Below are positions 23,901-34,917 of a DNA stretch of 64,000 nucleotides, piece after piece (position 1 is the first letter of the stretch; each line of letters opens with the position of its first letter). A model generated the notes under the pieces. The model saw only the letters and a program-made list of their open reading frames with translations. It had not been told where the DNA came from and did no database searches. This DNA is from Parapristionchus giblindavisi. Its lineage: Eukaryota > Nematoda > Chromadorea > Rhabditida > Diplogasteridae. The position numbers were made by a program, and so were the translations under genes. The stretch spans positions 306,247 to 370,246 of the forward strand of contig CALSFV010000089.1 of assembly GCA_943737045.1 (NCBI GenBank). The letters run 5' to 3'.

Positions 23901-25820
23901 TTAAAAAAAGTGAAAGTGCTTAATTATAATGAAATGTGGGTAAAATATTACTTGAACACGATCATATTCTTCATCCACTCGTCGCTTTACATGATGGAGA
24001 TATTCTGTGATCTACAATTTGCCGTTATTACAATAATATACAAAGTACAAATCATACGTGGGCAACCTTTGCCGCTGGAAACTGAAATCGGGTGGGTGGG
24101 ACGCAAACATTTCATTTTTGAGTGTATTTCGGCTAAATCACTTTCATTTTTTTGGTAAAGTTTGCCTAGATCGAGTGGGTCGGGTGCTAAAACCGGGTGG
24201 GTTCTTGCCGCTAGCGGAAATACCGCCCATGTATGGTACAAATGATATGATACCTCAAGATCTCTAGATAGATTAACTCCTTCATTCGAATACAATTCAC
24301 GTGTTGATTCAAGGAAAGAGTGTTCGAATACCTTCAATAATAAGAGAATGACTCTTATTGAATCGATAACTAATTAAACCTGTTCATATATATGGAGACT
24401 AGTCAACATACGAAGAAGACTTCTGATTAAATTACGATCAATCTCAAATTACTCATAATGATGTAATTATGAGTTAATATAAACAAACCTTTTCTCCTGA
24501 TCTTTCAGCACTAATTTGCGCTAGAATATCTTTAACTAAACGTTCTCTCACATATCTATCATTGATGATTACTTCAGTAAATATAGTTAGTGATGCATCC
24601 CTATAACCGTATAAAGTTATATCAAACTGTAAATAAATGAATAGCCTCTACCATAAAGACATGATTTCTGGTCGAGCGAGAATATATGTACGATCGAGGT
24701 AAAGAAAAATGTTACGAATCATTAACTGAATAAGATACGGTATTAATCATCTAATCAATCGATAATTCTTACAGTTTGATTACAGAAGTTATCCCATAAT
24801 TCATGAGCTAATCGTAGGAATTCAATTGAAGGTACATCTTTATGTGATACTAACTTATTCAAATCAGAAGTTAAATGTAATCGACTCTGGAATGAAGAAA
24901 AATGCAAAAAAATAAACCAAACAATCTATTTATCTCTCACCAATTCTAGCAACTTCGAGTACATTTGGCTCGATTTTTCATTGAAACATATATTCGTCAC
25001 CATCTTCAATGAATCAATAATGATAACTTAGTAAAATAAGACTATATAAACCTTATACAGTTCTTCAAGACTGTGTTGGATAGATTGATGCGTGTGAATT
25101 GCAGATACTGCTTCTTCCAGTCGATTCCATTCTAACGTCCAATCCACTGTTGGAAGCTCTCGTTCTGAAAAAGAAATCATATACGAATGGTCAACTCCCA
25201 CCAAAATACATAATGATGCAAATAATGAGGAAACTTAAACAGGGATGGTTACTTCGGAAGTTCTTGATTGCTAATTTCTTTGTTCCGTGCTGTTGTCGAG
25301 ATTCAAACTTGAAAGTGGACGGAGAATTGGAGAAATTAGCAGGTGGTTGTGAAGGTGATGGTGGTAATTCATCCAGATACTCAATAAATAAGTTATTTCA
25401 TAATACAATGAAATTAATCTAACTTGATCATCAATATCATCCATTAGCACATCATTATCTTCTTTATCCATGATCTTTTTTGACAGACGAGAATACTTGT
25501 TGGCTAACTAAAGCAACATATAAACAAATCTACGGGGAGAATCAAAGTAACCTCAACTTCTCCAGACTTAATATCGGAAAAAGATGATAAAGATCGCTTA
25601 TTAGCCCCTCTGTTGATTGGATAACGCTGTTGTGAAGCAATAGACACCACGCCCGATCTGTTTTCTGGCTAAATAAATGTAGAATTAAGATCAATCAAAA
25701 CGAAAACAAGTACAGTTTTGCAAATCAAAAGAACGGAAAATAACAATGCGTTCGAGTTACTGAAATCACAACTATCCTCACCGAAGTAGATTCGTTTTTC
25801 CCACTCGTCAAGTCGGACAT
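20928..25820 (-). CDS. cul-4: Cullin-4, scaffold of CRL4 ubiquitin ligase
   Basis: All 29 exons join in frame, from ATG at 25820 (first exon 25782-25820) to the stop at 20928-20930 (last exon 20928-21036), giving 837 residues, about the length I recall for nematode CUL-4. Diagnostic blocks in order: [13 protein letters not shown] in the cullin repeats, [48 protein letters not shown] and [12 protein letters not shown] in the cullin homology domain, then the C-terminal winged helix with [11 protein letters not shown], whose Lys is the expected neddylation site, ending [12 protein letters not shown]-4 bridges DDB1-substrate receptors and the RBX RING protein, acting in the nucleus on CDT-1 and other substrates. 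The intron 24012-24253 contains a MITE. The gene is head to head with rps-4 (303 bp between start codons). No broken exon seen. Confidence 0.97.
24053..24235. mobile_element. hAT-type MITE in a cul-4 intron
   Basis: 183 bp with termini CATACGTGGGC and GCCCATGTATG and an exact 8-bp target duplication GTACAAAT (24045-24052 and 24236-24243). Two further copies lie at 32238-32396 and 32892-33080. It sits in the intron between the exons 24254-24331 and 23952-24011, leaving splice sites intact. Confidence 0.9.
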
Positions 25821-26123
25821 TCAATAACTGCAAAGAGAATTTTCTGTGTTTTTTTGCATTTAATAGTGCAAATTTTGTGACACGAAAAATAACCATGGAG
25901 AAAATGCCAGAACAAAGTTCCCGGGAAGATGAAGACTCTCATAGGGAAATAGCATGATTTTCAGTATACTGTAGTTTTGTTCCATTCCTAATATTTTTTC
26001 AGTTTTCATTTTCCGTCTCTCATTTTCCTACAGTTTGTATGTTTTGTTGCATCTTTCTGTTATTAACGTTAGTGGATATCTCATACTATTATTTCAGACT
26101 TGTGGTCAACTTGATACGTCAAT
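25821..26123. promoter_or_regulatory. Shared upstream region of cul-4 and rps-4
   Basis: The 303 bp between two divergent start codons must serve both genes. A strong acceptor (ATTATTTCAG) at 26088-26097 with no upstream donor partner lies 26 nt before the rps-4 ATG and is the likely spliced-leader site. A T-rich stretch precedes it. Confidence 0.6.
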
Positions 26124-27530
26124 ATGGGACGTGGACCTAAGCATCATTTGAAGCGCCTTGCGGCTCCCAGCCATTGGATGCTGGACAAGGTAATATATTC
26201 AAATAATTTTCCTGATTCGAATGACTTGCCGAATATATTCTTGCGATTGATTGTTGTTGCCTAATTGACAATTTTGTAGCTCGGAGGTGTCTTCGCTCCT
26301 CGCCCCGCTTGCGGACCTCACAAGCTCCGTGAATCTCTCCCTCTCATCCTCTTCCTCCGTAACAGACTGAAGTACGCCCTCACCTACACTGATGCTCGCA
26401 AGATCTGCAAGCAACGCCTTATCAAGGTCGACGGACGCGTCCGTACCGAGATGCGTTTCCCCGCCGGATTCATGGGTGAGTATTTTGCTTTTCCTTCCTC
26501 TATTTAGGCTTGCGTATGCCGCATCAGTCTATTTTAGCCTGATGCTTTAGATAATGGCCTTAGATTAATTCGTGCTTTACAAGCCGTTGAATCTTGTGTT
26601 TTAACGGTCCTTAAGTTTGATACATATTATTGCTTATAGATGTCATCTCCATCGAGAAGACTAACGAGACCTTCCGTCTTCTTTACGATACCAAGGGACG
26701 TTTCGTCTGCCACCGTATCACCGCTCAGGAGGGCAACTTCAAGCTCTGCAAGGTCAAGAAGGTCTCCGTCGGACCTAAGGGAGTTCCTTTCATCGTCACC
26801 CATGACGCTCGCACCATCCGTTATCCTGATCCCCATGTCAAGGTATTTTTCATTTTAAATTATAGCGTGCTTCTATTGAATGCTGTTTCTTAGGTTGACG
26901 ACACTGTTGTCATTGATGTCAACACTGGCAAGATCACCGACTTCGTCAAGTTCGATGCTGGAAACCTTTGCATGATCACCGGCGGTCGTAACATTGGTCG
27001 TGTCGGTATCATCGGACACCGTGAGCGTCATCCTGGATCTTTCGATATCATCCACATCAAGGATTCGGCTGGACATTCCTTCGCTACTCGGTAAGTATGA
27101 GAAAGTCGGGGTCCGCGAGGGACGTAAACGGCCGACTCAGGTAGGTGGAATGTCCTTGTCTGAATGGGCGTCTGGATCGTTTACATTCAGTAATCGTTTT
27201 GCTTCTCACAAAATACAATGTAAACTATTCAACCTACATACGTGCATCGACGTGAAGTCTTTGTTGATGGTGTCGAAACGGCCCGCACAAGCATTAAAAT
27301 CGCTTATGGTAAGGGCACTACTCCAGAAGCCCAGATCGCATTATAAGTGGGCGTAGATAGGGTTGAGGTAGATGGTAGGCACAATATATTTTCAAAATTT
27401 CAGTCTTGGAAACGTTTTCATCATCGGAAAGGGTAACAAGCCCCTCGTTTCCCTCACCGCCCAGAAGGGTATCAAGATGTCCATCGCCGAGGAGAGAGAC
27501 AAGCGTATTGCCGCCAAGAAGGCCCAGTAA
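26124..27530 (+). CDS. rps-4: 40S ribosomal protein S4
   Basis: Five exons (26124-26189, 26280-26475, 26640-26842, 26894-27090, 27404-27530) give 262 residues, the usual length for eS4. It opens [15 protein letters not shown] and ends IAAKKAQ. The S4 RNA-binding domain ([18 protein letters not shown]), the central RS4E region and the KOW segment near [15 protein letters not shown] are all recognisable. It is a structural protein of the small ribosomal subunit. Codon use is strongly biased to C-ending codons (for example CTC, GTC, ATC), as in highly expressed genes and unlike the neighbours. Introns 1-3 are about 50-165 nt, while intron 4 is 313 nt. Trans-splicing at 26097/26098 is likely. The TRUB2-like gene follows 168 bp downstream on the same strand. 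Confidence 0.98.
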
Positions 27531-27697
27531 ACCTGAGCGTTGCTTGTACGGGGCCTGGCCCCTCTTGTTTTGTTATGCCTCTGGTTGAATATAAACTGTT
27601 ACTTATACCATTGTTATTCTTTTCACATGTACGATTTGAATTCATGGAATATCTAAATAAGTTTCTAATTTTACATTGTGTATCATACATAAAGGGC

Positions 27698-29517
27698 ATG
27701 AGGGAGAAAGTTAGATTGGCTCTGAATGGTCTTCTTTGTGTCTACAAGCCAGCCGACTTGTCGTTGACGGGATTGAAGAAAAGTATTCTGAAGCGGATAT
27801 GTTCGCAGGGGAACGCAGCTACTGGATGGCCGGCTTTACCTAGTATTGATGTAAATTTATGAGACAATATTGTTTTGAATGGCAGTGATTCAGATGCCAG
27901 TGGTTGAGGAACACGAAAAGACTGGTGCTCTTATTGTAACTGGAAAGAAGAAACAGGTTGATTTCTTAATAGATTATTATATGGCTACATTAGTCTTGAT
28001 AGTTGGATTATTCGCAACATCCACTTGTTATCGGGGAAACATTTCGATCTGAAGATGTGTTACTCGAAGAGTTGCATCCTATCGAAACAACAAGTTCCGG
28101 AATCTGTGGTATTATTGGTTATTGTAATAATAATGATAAATGGAATAATTATAGTATTCGGAGTGAATAATGGGGTTGATCGTCTGGATGAAATACGAAA
28201 AGAACAATGGGAATCTCAATGGAGGATAGAAGCTATACTTGGGAGAGAAACTCATAAACATGAGATTAAAGGAAAAGTGATACGTAGGGAAGCTTATGGT
28301 ATGTTAAATGAATAATGGTGGGTAATGATTAATACTATGTTATGTAGATCATATTAGTAAACAAAATGTTATGAAGTTACTAGCAAAAGCTCGAGCTGAT
28401 TATAGAAGAATGGCATTTGAAATGGCAGAAGTTGATCTAGAGGTAAGATATAGATATCAAATATGTTAATTCAAATGATCATACATTTTAGAGTTCGAAA
28501 GCTTTCTCATTAGCATCAAAAGGAGTACCTCGACCAAAGTTACCTGGATCACAGGTTTTAAAAATATTTTTACCATTTCATCAACCACTGTTTTTTGTAG
28601 TTGGTCGTGTCATTGAAATTGTTACTGTTCAAACTGCCATATCTAGCCATTGTAGTTGATACTGTAGGAGAGACTGATGCATGGTTACGGTAACTATTAT
28701 TTATATATACATTGTTGTTCTTATCGATTGAAGTGGTAATAATATAATTATAATATTGTAGATGCATGGTGAATGAGATTGGAACTGGATTAGGGAGTAC
28801 TGCATCTCCAGTCAGGTATTCAATCATATATCATATAGTGTACTAATCGATAATTATAGGTTGATACGTAGATCAATAGGACCATTCAGATCTGAACATT
28901 GTCTATTAGAGAGACAACTTTCCCTTCAAAATATCATTGATAATATTGCTCTCTGTGATAAAGTACAAAAAGGTTGATTTATCAAAATGTGTATGATTAT
29001 TAATTTGAATGTTGATTGCTTTAGAATATAACTACGATCCCGATGTTGTTTTAGAATCTGTGAAAAATTTGACAGAGGAGGGATTTGCTAATAGGAAAGA
29101 GGTATTCATTTGTTTTGTACGCCTTTAAGAGCAATGTGATGAACGAATTATGATTGCGGTACATTGTAGATTCTTGATCGAATGGTAATGAATGAATTGT
29201 CATCTGATGAATTTGATGCATTACGTCCAGCATGGCCAAGAGATTATGTATAGTTTCATTGTATCACATATTAGAGTATACGGGTAGATCACATTTATTA
29301 TTAACATTTACATCATTGATAGTAATAAATAATGAAAAGACTTATGAGAATGAATTGACTGTGTGTAGATTTAAAGGACACAACCTTTGAGCAAAGAGTA
29401 GTACAAAGAATAAAACGGATGAATGTATTATATAAAGAGTCATTTCAAATTGAGAATTTGGCGTTGAGATATAAACCGTATAAGGACGGGAAACCAACAG
29501 TCAAAGATAAGAAATAG
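27698..29517 (+). CDS. TRUB2-type pseudouridine synthase homologue
   Basis: Twelve exons join in frame (first 27698-27850, last 29377-29517) to give 391 residues. The start LNGLLCVYKP matches the conserved KPxG-type motif region of TruB-family enzymes. HPLVIGE, SSGICVFGVN, EIKGKVIRREAYDHI and LVVSLKLLLFKLPYLAI follow in the order of metazoan TRUB2. TRUB2 acts in mitochondria on mitochondrial RNA. In the catalytic loop, where active enzymes have (R)LDxxxSG, this protein reads IETTSSG, so Glu appears to replace the catalytic Asp (codon 28084-28086). About 60 C-terminal residues (RVVQRIKRMNVLYKE and beyond) have no counterpart that I know in vertebrate TRUB2. An operon with rps-4 is possible given the 168-bp spacing. 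The penultimate donor (TAT|GTATAG) could also read as a stop, so a shorter isoform ending at 29253 cannot be excluded. Confidence 0.85.
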
Positions 29518-29588
29518 AAATAGCACACATATACAATACAATAATACTCTGAATGAGATGTGATGATTAGTAGATGGGCATAGTTGAC

Positions 29589-30734
29589 TTATGGTTCAAA
29601 TTGGAATCCTTCTTCAGATGAAACTGCCTTGGCTGGAATCTTTCCAGCTAGTTCTAATTGGCTGTCGATCATCTACAATAGAAAAACCAATCGATATTAT
29701 TGATTGATGGATAAATGTACCTGAAGTAATTCTCCAGGAGCTGGTGTTCTGCCACTTTCAAGCTTTGACCACAAAAGTGTATCTCCCAAGTAGATCTCGA
29801 AAGCTCCAGTTGACATTAGTGTAGATTCAACCTTTATTATAACTTATTAATATTGTATATGGTTGAATGAATACAAACCATATTGGATACGAGGAAGAGC
29901 ATCATACAAGCGGATAACTTATTACCATGAGCCCATTCAAGAACTGAAGGAGTGTTTAATCCAAGAGCAGTAAATGGATTTGATCCAGTTATTATTGAGA
30001 TCAATCCTGCCATCTTTAGAATATTTATTGCCTACAAATATCTAATATTGATTGAGATTTGGATAGTGTAATGTAAACCTGAGCAAGATAAGTCTTCCAT
30101 GCTACAGGAGGATAGTTTCCTCCATCAATAACCATATGAGGATACTTCTCACGAACAAAGTTTGAATATTGATCGAATGCCTGACGATATCCACAAGAAA
30201 CACTGCAATGATGCATTAAATTTATTTGCATACTAATATATAATTAAGATACTCGATTAAATTCGCTTGGGGAAGTGTTTAAAAAGAACTAGAACAAGAA
30301 AAAGATACCAGAAAAGAACTCGTAGAGTAGGAAGGTCCTTTGCAGTTGAGCCAACTCCAGTGAATAAAGGTTGATCACGAACTTCTACATGATCCTAATA
30401 AAGACAATGATTACGAGTGTCCAAGTATTACTGACTAATTTACAAAATACTGAATGAGTTATTAAATACTGACTATATAACGAAACATTTGTACATACCC
30501 CTTCAGATCCTGTAGAATAACCTTCAGAAGCTTCTTTGTCATCCCCGAATTCATTTGCGAAGTCAGCATCGTGAATATCTTCATTGTGTTCGTGCTATCA
30601 ATATATACATTCAGAAACAGCTATCACAGGAATCAATCACTCACTTTGTCATCATCTTCATTGGTAGCAAACGTACTGTGTATGGATAAAGAGAAAAGAA
30701 GGGCAACAAGGCAAAGAGAGATGCCGTTCCTCAT
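29589..30734 (-). CDS. selt-1: Selenoprotein-T-like thioredoxin-fold protein, Cys form
   Basis: Seven exons (30645-30734, 30499-30594, 30309-30394, 30079-30202, 29879-30031, 29721-29831, 29589-29672) give 247 residues. A signal peptide (ISLCLVALLFSLSIHSTFA) leads to an acidic linker, then the redox site CVSCGY. Vertebrate SELENOT has CVSUGY, so Cys replaces selenocysteine and no SECIS element is needed. Family blocks follow: DGGNYPPVAWKTYLAQ, a hydrophobic hairpin around ILKMAGLISIITGSNPF, NKLSACMMLFLVSNM, then MSTGAFEIYL and WSKLESGR. SELT proteins are ER-resident oxidoreductases. The acidic 40-residue extension between the signal and the core may be lineage-specific. The gene converges on the TRUB2-like gene with only 71 bp between stop codons. 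Confidence 0.95.
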
Positions 30735-31439
30735 TGCGAATCAACAGCTTAAATATCTGAGAACAAGAAAATAATTAACTAGCGTCAGAACTGGAAAACG
30801 AATCACAACGCGACATATAAAAATAGGGAGATATAATTAAATAATAAACTATGCAATACACTTACTAGAAAAGCTACACGCGAAATACGAGAAATTTCGC
30901 TTAGAAGGAAAATTGGCAAAATCCCAACTTTTCCCACGGTCTCGTTATCTTGAGACGAAAACCCTGTTCTATTTTGCAGTTTTGAACGACTTTTGCACGG
31001 TCGCGAATACGGAGGTGGTAGTCGGAGGGCCAGGGCTGTGCATTCTCAGGTAAAACCGCACATACATTTTACAGCTAGGAAAAAGCTAAATGTTAGAATA
31101 CAGGCGAGAAAAATGCATTTTACAGCTAAAAGGTACAAAATTGCTAGCAATTGTTAGACATATGAACGCCAAGCATACATTTTACAGCTAAGAAATAGTT
31201 AAATGTTGGGAAACAGGTAGGAAAAATGCATTTCACAGCTAAAAGCTACAAAAAAGCTAGCAATTGTTAGACATATGAACACCACGCATACATTTTACAG
31301 CTAGGAAACAGTTAAATGTTAGGAAACAGCTAGGAAAAATGCATTTTACAGCTAAAAGCTACAAAACTGTTAGAGATTGCTAGACATCATAACTTTTTGC
31401 CATCTTTTTTCTGCCTTTTTTACAAAAAAGTTAGGAAAA

Positions 31440-31950
31440 AGTTTGAAATCATATATGTGACACAGCTTGCAACTGTCTGGACGCGATGCGGCTATTGCCT
31501 CACGCGGTGCGTTCGCTGTCCCTCAAAAATTAATTTTTATTTATTTTCTAAGGTTTATTTGTTATTCAACGTTAAATTGCCGTGATTGTCTATACGTTCC
31601 ACAGGGTAACATCGGGGGGCATCGTCGGATACAAATCTTGCTTCTTTCCCAGCGAAAGAAAGGTATTCTTTTTCTGTTTAAATATTTCGTGTTTGGTGAT
31701 TGATATAATTATAAATATTTGTAGATGAAGTCGATTGTGCGGTTCCTGCTGTCCATCTCCATGTGTATAATTGGATGAAATGGAAGGTAAACAATTAGTT
31801 GATGTTTTTTTCCTATTTTAATTGTATTTCGCTGAGTTATTTCCCACAGAACAAGATTGATTGTTGTTTACACTTTCTTATACAACATCATCGACCCTGG
31901 CGATTTCAGTGCTCCTGAGGAGGAGGAAGATACACATGGCTAAGAAAAGA
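31440..31950 (+). pseudogene. Gene fragment inside the hAT-like element
   Basis: Segments with coding character and splice-like borders: about 31465-31533, 31605-31663 (ending AAAG|GTATTC), 31725-31788 (ending AAG|GTAAAC) and 31850-31945. One path reads DEVDCAVPAVHLHVYNWMKWK followed by TRLIVVYTFLYNIIDPGD and an acidic end. The GC content of 31465-31533 is higher than its surroundings. I do not recognise the family. It may be a host gene caught by the element or a gene the element inserted around. Confidence 0.35.
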
Positions 31951-32237
31951 AAGGAAGAAGATGAAGAACAATATCGTGCCTCATTTATGCTCACTCCCAG
32001 TCTGGACTTCTGCCGTAGTATCCAATACTCAACTATGAACATTCAGTTGAATCGATCCAATTGATAATCAAAGGACTACAGAATGATTGAGCCATCGTAT
32101 CTCGCTCACTATCGTAAAATAGAGAATTGAAAGAACACGTAAGTGGCTGCGTACTCGCATTTTATTATCAATTGATAATCTAGTTTCATTTTATAAATTA
32201 TATATTAATACTGGGAGAAAGGAGGGAAGGCTGTGCG

Positions 32238-32396
32238 CATACATGGGCGGCATTGTCGCTAGCGGCAAGACCCACCTGATTTTCCCCAAAATCGCTCAAA
32301 AATTATCCGCGAAGTGAAATTATTATATTTACATGCCCCATATTTTGCTCCGACCCACCGATTTTACTTTCCAGCGGCAATGGCCGCCCATGTATG
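32238..32396. mobile_element. hAT-type MITE, copy nested in the composite element
   Basis: 159 bp with termini CATACATGGGC and GCCCATGTATG and an exact 8-bp duplication GCTGTGCG (32230-32237 and 32397-32404). Same family as 24053-24235. It is shorter and reads in the opposite sense for its GCTAGCGGCAA block. Confidence 0.9.
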
Positions 32397-32891
32397 GCTG
32401 TGCGCATGAGTATGCGGAAAATTTTCCAATTTATTTACGAGGCAAGGCGATTAGCCAAGCCCCGATGGGAAAGCAAGGCTGTAAGCAAAAAATTCGCTTT
32501 CACGCGCCCGCCTATGGATGATTATTAACATGCAAATGTATTGATAGAATTGGATATTGGTAAATATAAATTAGTTATGTTATACGTAGGATGCTCAGTT
32601 ATACCATAAAATAGTTGTCTGATTACAGGTGATCGATTAGTATAATTGAATCAAGAGAAGGTATAGTGAATATGAATTGAGGATGAAGAAGAATGGAATG
32701 AATGAAGAAGATGATGAAGTAATAGAGATGATAAAGTGAATTGAGCAGATCCGAATCAAGTTGGTTTTGATTGATTTATCGATTAGCAAAAATATTGTTT
32801 CAAATTAAACCGTAGTTGAATTGTCTCAAGCAGTAGGATGAGTAACTGTTCTACGAGAATATTACATTTAGAAGATAATTAGTATCTCACC

Positions 32892-33080
32892 GATACCTGG
32901 GCAACCTTTGCCGCTGGAAATTAAAATCGGGTGGGTGGGATGCAAAAATTTCATGTTTGAGTGAATTTTGGCTAATTCATTTTCATTTTGAGCGAATGTT
33001 TTCCTAGATCGAGTTGGTCAGGTGCCAAAACCGGGTGGGTTCTTCCCGCTATAGCGCTAGCGGCAATGCTTCCCTGTATG
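32892..33080. mobile_element. hAT-type MITE, second nested copy
   Basis: 189 bp, colinear with 24053-24235 (GGGCAACCTTTGCCGCTGG at the left, GCTAGCGGCAA at the right). The flanks ATCTCACC and ATCTCACA match at 7 of 8 positions, so the duplication has begun to decay. The left end (GATACC) is mutated relative to CATACG. Confidence 0.85.
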
Positions 33081-33239
33081 ATCTCACATAAGGAAAATGA
33101 GATAGATATAACGATGATGGACTAGATTATTGATTAGATTGAGAAGAGATGAATATACTATACTTGTTGTAGAGTAATGCATTGATGACTCAATTGAGAA
33201 ATACTCAAGATAGAATGAAATATTGAGAAATATGTAGAG

Positions 33240-33790
33240 AAGAGAATTAGATGAACATGAACATGAAAGAACTGCAATACTAGAGGTATTGGTTGATTGA
33301 TTGATTACAAATTTGTTTTTTTCTAATCAGAATTTATCTATTTCTTTTTAGGAACCATTTCGAAATGCACAAGATATGGCAGCTAGAGTAATGAGAGAAG
33401 GAGCTGAGAGGATTACGGTATTGAAAGAGAAGATTATTTAAAGAGAAGTATTATCGATTGAAGCCAAACTTGTAAGTTGTACTGTAGATATGAGGGATTA
33501 TTGATTGATTAATTCAGATTAAGAAGGGAATCTACATCAACAGATGATATAATAAAGAACCTTGAAGGAAAACTGGCATTTGAAAGAGAGGAAAGAAAGA
33601 GATTAAAGCATATTCAATTGGAAAATGAGGATGAGACAATTACTGATCATCAACATTATAGAAAGGTACTTTATTGATTGATTGGCTAAGTAGAAAGAAT
33701 GAATGAAGTATACTGTAGGCGATGAGAGGTCGATTACGTGCAAAGGATGAAGAATTAAGGAATGAAGAAATTGAAGGAGAATTGCTAATG
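33240..33790 (+). pseudogene. Exons of a coiled-coil protein inside the hAT-like element
   Basis: Exon-like segments with matching splice sites: about 33248-33285 (HEHERTAILE), 33352-33417 (EPFRNAQDMAARVMREGAER), 33440-33470, 33522-33664 (NLEGKLAFEREERKRLKHIQ) and 33720-33790. The sequence is Glu/Arg/Lys rich and heptad-like. No start codon, stop codon or family could be fixed. Whether it belongs to one gene with 31440-31950 is unknown. Confidence 0.4.
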
Positions 33791-34917
33791 TTTTTTATTT
33801 GTATCGCTAGATATTTATTGCTATGATCGTTCCATAGTTTGTTGTTGTTCCTTGGCTGGTTCACATTTGATTTTTATTTAAAATTTCATGTATATTTACG
33901 TCAATAAATCGTTGTTTATTCGCTGGCAGTATTCCTGAGTACAGAACAAGTAGTAAAAGAAAGGGTAGAAAACAGCCTAATAACTGCTAGAGAAAAGGCA
34001 GCAAATTGTTTTAAAAATGCTAGAAAAAATGTATGTTACAGTCAAAGAAAAGGCAAGAAACAGCTAAAAGCTATGAAAAAGGTAGAAAACAGCCAGAAAA
34101 CATACATATCGCTAACTGTAAAATGTATGTATTTTGACAGTTCACATGCATGTATTGTAGCTGTCGCCTGTATTTTTCCTAGCTGTAAAATGTATGTGCG
34201 GTTTTACCTGAGTTTTTCGTTTTTCGATTTTTCGATTTTTTTCAAACAATTTTTTCGACGAAAAATTTTTCGACTTTTTTCTCGAAAAATCGAAAAAATG
34301 AGAATAGAAAATAAGACTCAAAATTGATTATTTTATCGATTCGGTGATATTTTAAAGTTCTTTAGTTGTATTCCAGGCAACGTTTTAAATAATTTAATCA
34401 TTTTCTAAAACTGTAATTGTCATATTTTGTCTGGAAAATTCTCTTAAATATATTCTGTCTAACTCAACTACCATAGACTAATCCAAACTCTCTCAAAAAG
34501 ACACTTTAGATAGTACTCTTTCGCTTGATATAGTAACGGGGACGGGTGTAATCCAATAAAGTCGCGAGAAATCAAAAGAAAAAACATCTAGAAATTTTTG
34601 TACAACATTTTTCGTTTTTTTCGAAATTTTTCGAATTTTTCGACTTTTATTTCTGAAAAATTTCGTTTTTCGATTTTTTTTCGAAATTTTTTTTTCGCAC
34701 AGCCCTGGTCGGAGGCGCAAAGGCAAATAATATACTTCACCCTACTAGTTCACCCCTTTTCACCACTTTACTCTTCTTCACCCGACTTCACAAGAACATT
34801 TTCCGTATAATTTGAATTGAAAAAAATTATTCTTTTTTAGTGAAAAGTGCTAATGTGGTACTTTTAGTTGAACACATTACATGCCCTTCTCACTTCACTG
34901 ACAAATATTGTTGCTTA

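Larger units (their letters stand above)
31031..34707. mobile_element. hAT-like composite element carrying gene-like exons
   Basis: Ends CAGGGCTGTGC (31031-31041) and GCACAGCCCTG (34697-34707) are inverted repeats flanked by GTCGGAGG on both sides (31021-31028 and 34708-34715), the 8-bp duplication expected of hAT elements; two extra bases (GC) sit before the left end. A second inverted segment (CTCAGGTAAAACCGCACATAC plus CATTTTACAGCTAGGAAAAA) lies just inside the left end and about 490 bp inside the right end, so the right end carries an additional TTTTTCG-rich piece. Subterminal TTTTACAGCTAAAAGCTA words repeat several times at 31070-31380 and 33950-34200. No transposase was recognised. The interior holds two MITEs and exon-like sequence. 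Confidence 0.75.

Noticed and set aside
29589..30734. Selenocysteine insertion in the SELT-like gene
   Set aside because: The redox motif is CVSC with TGT codons; there is no in-frame TGA needing recoding.
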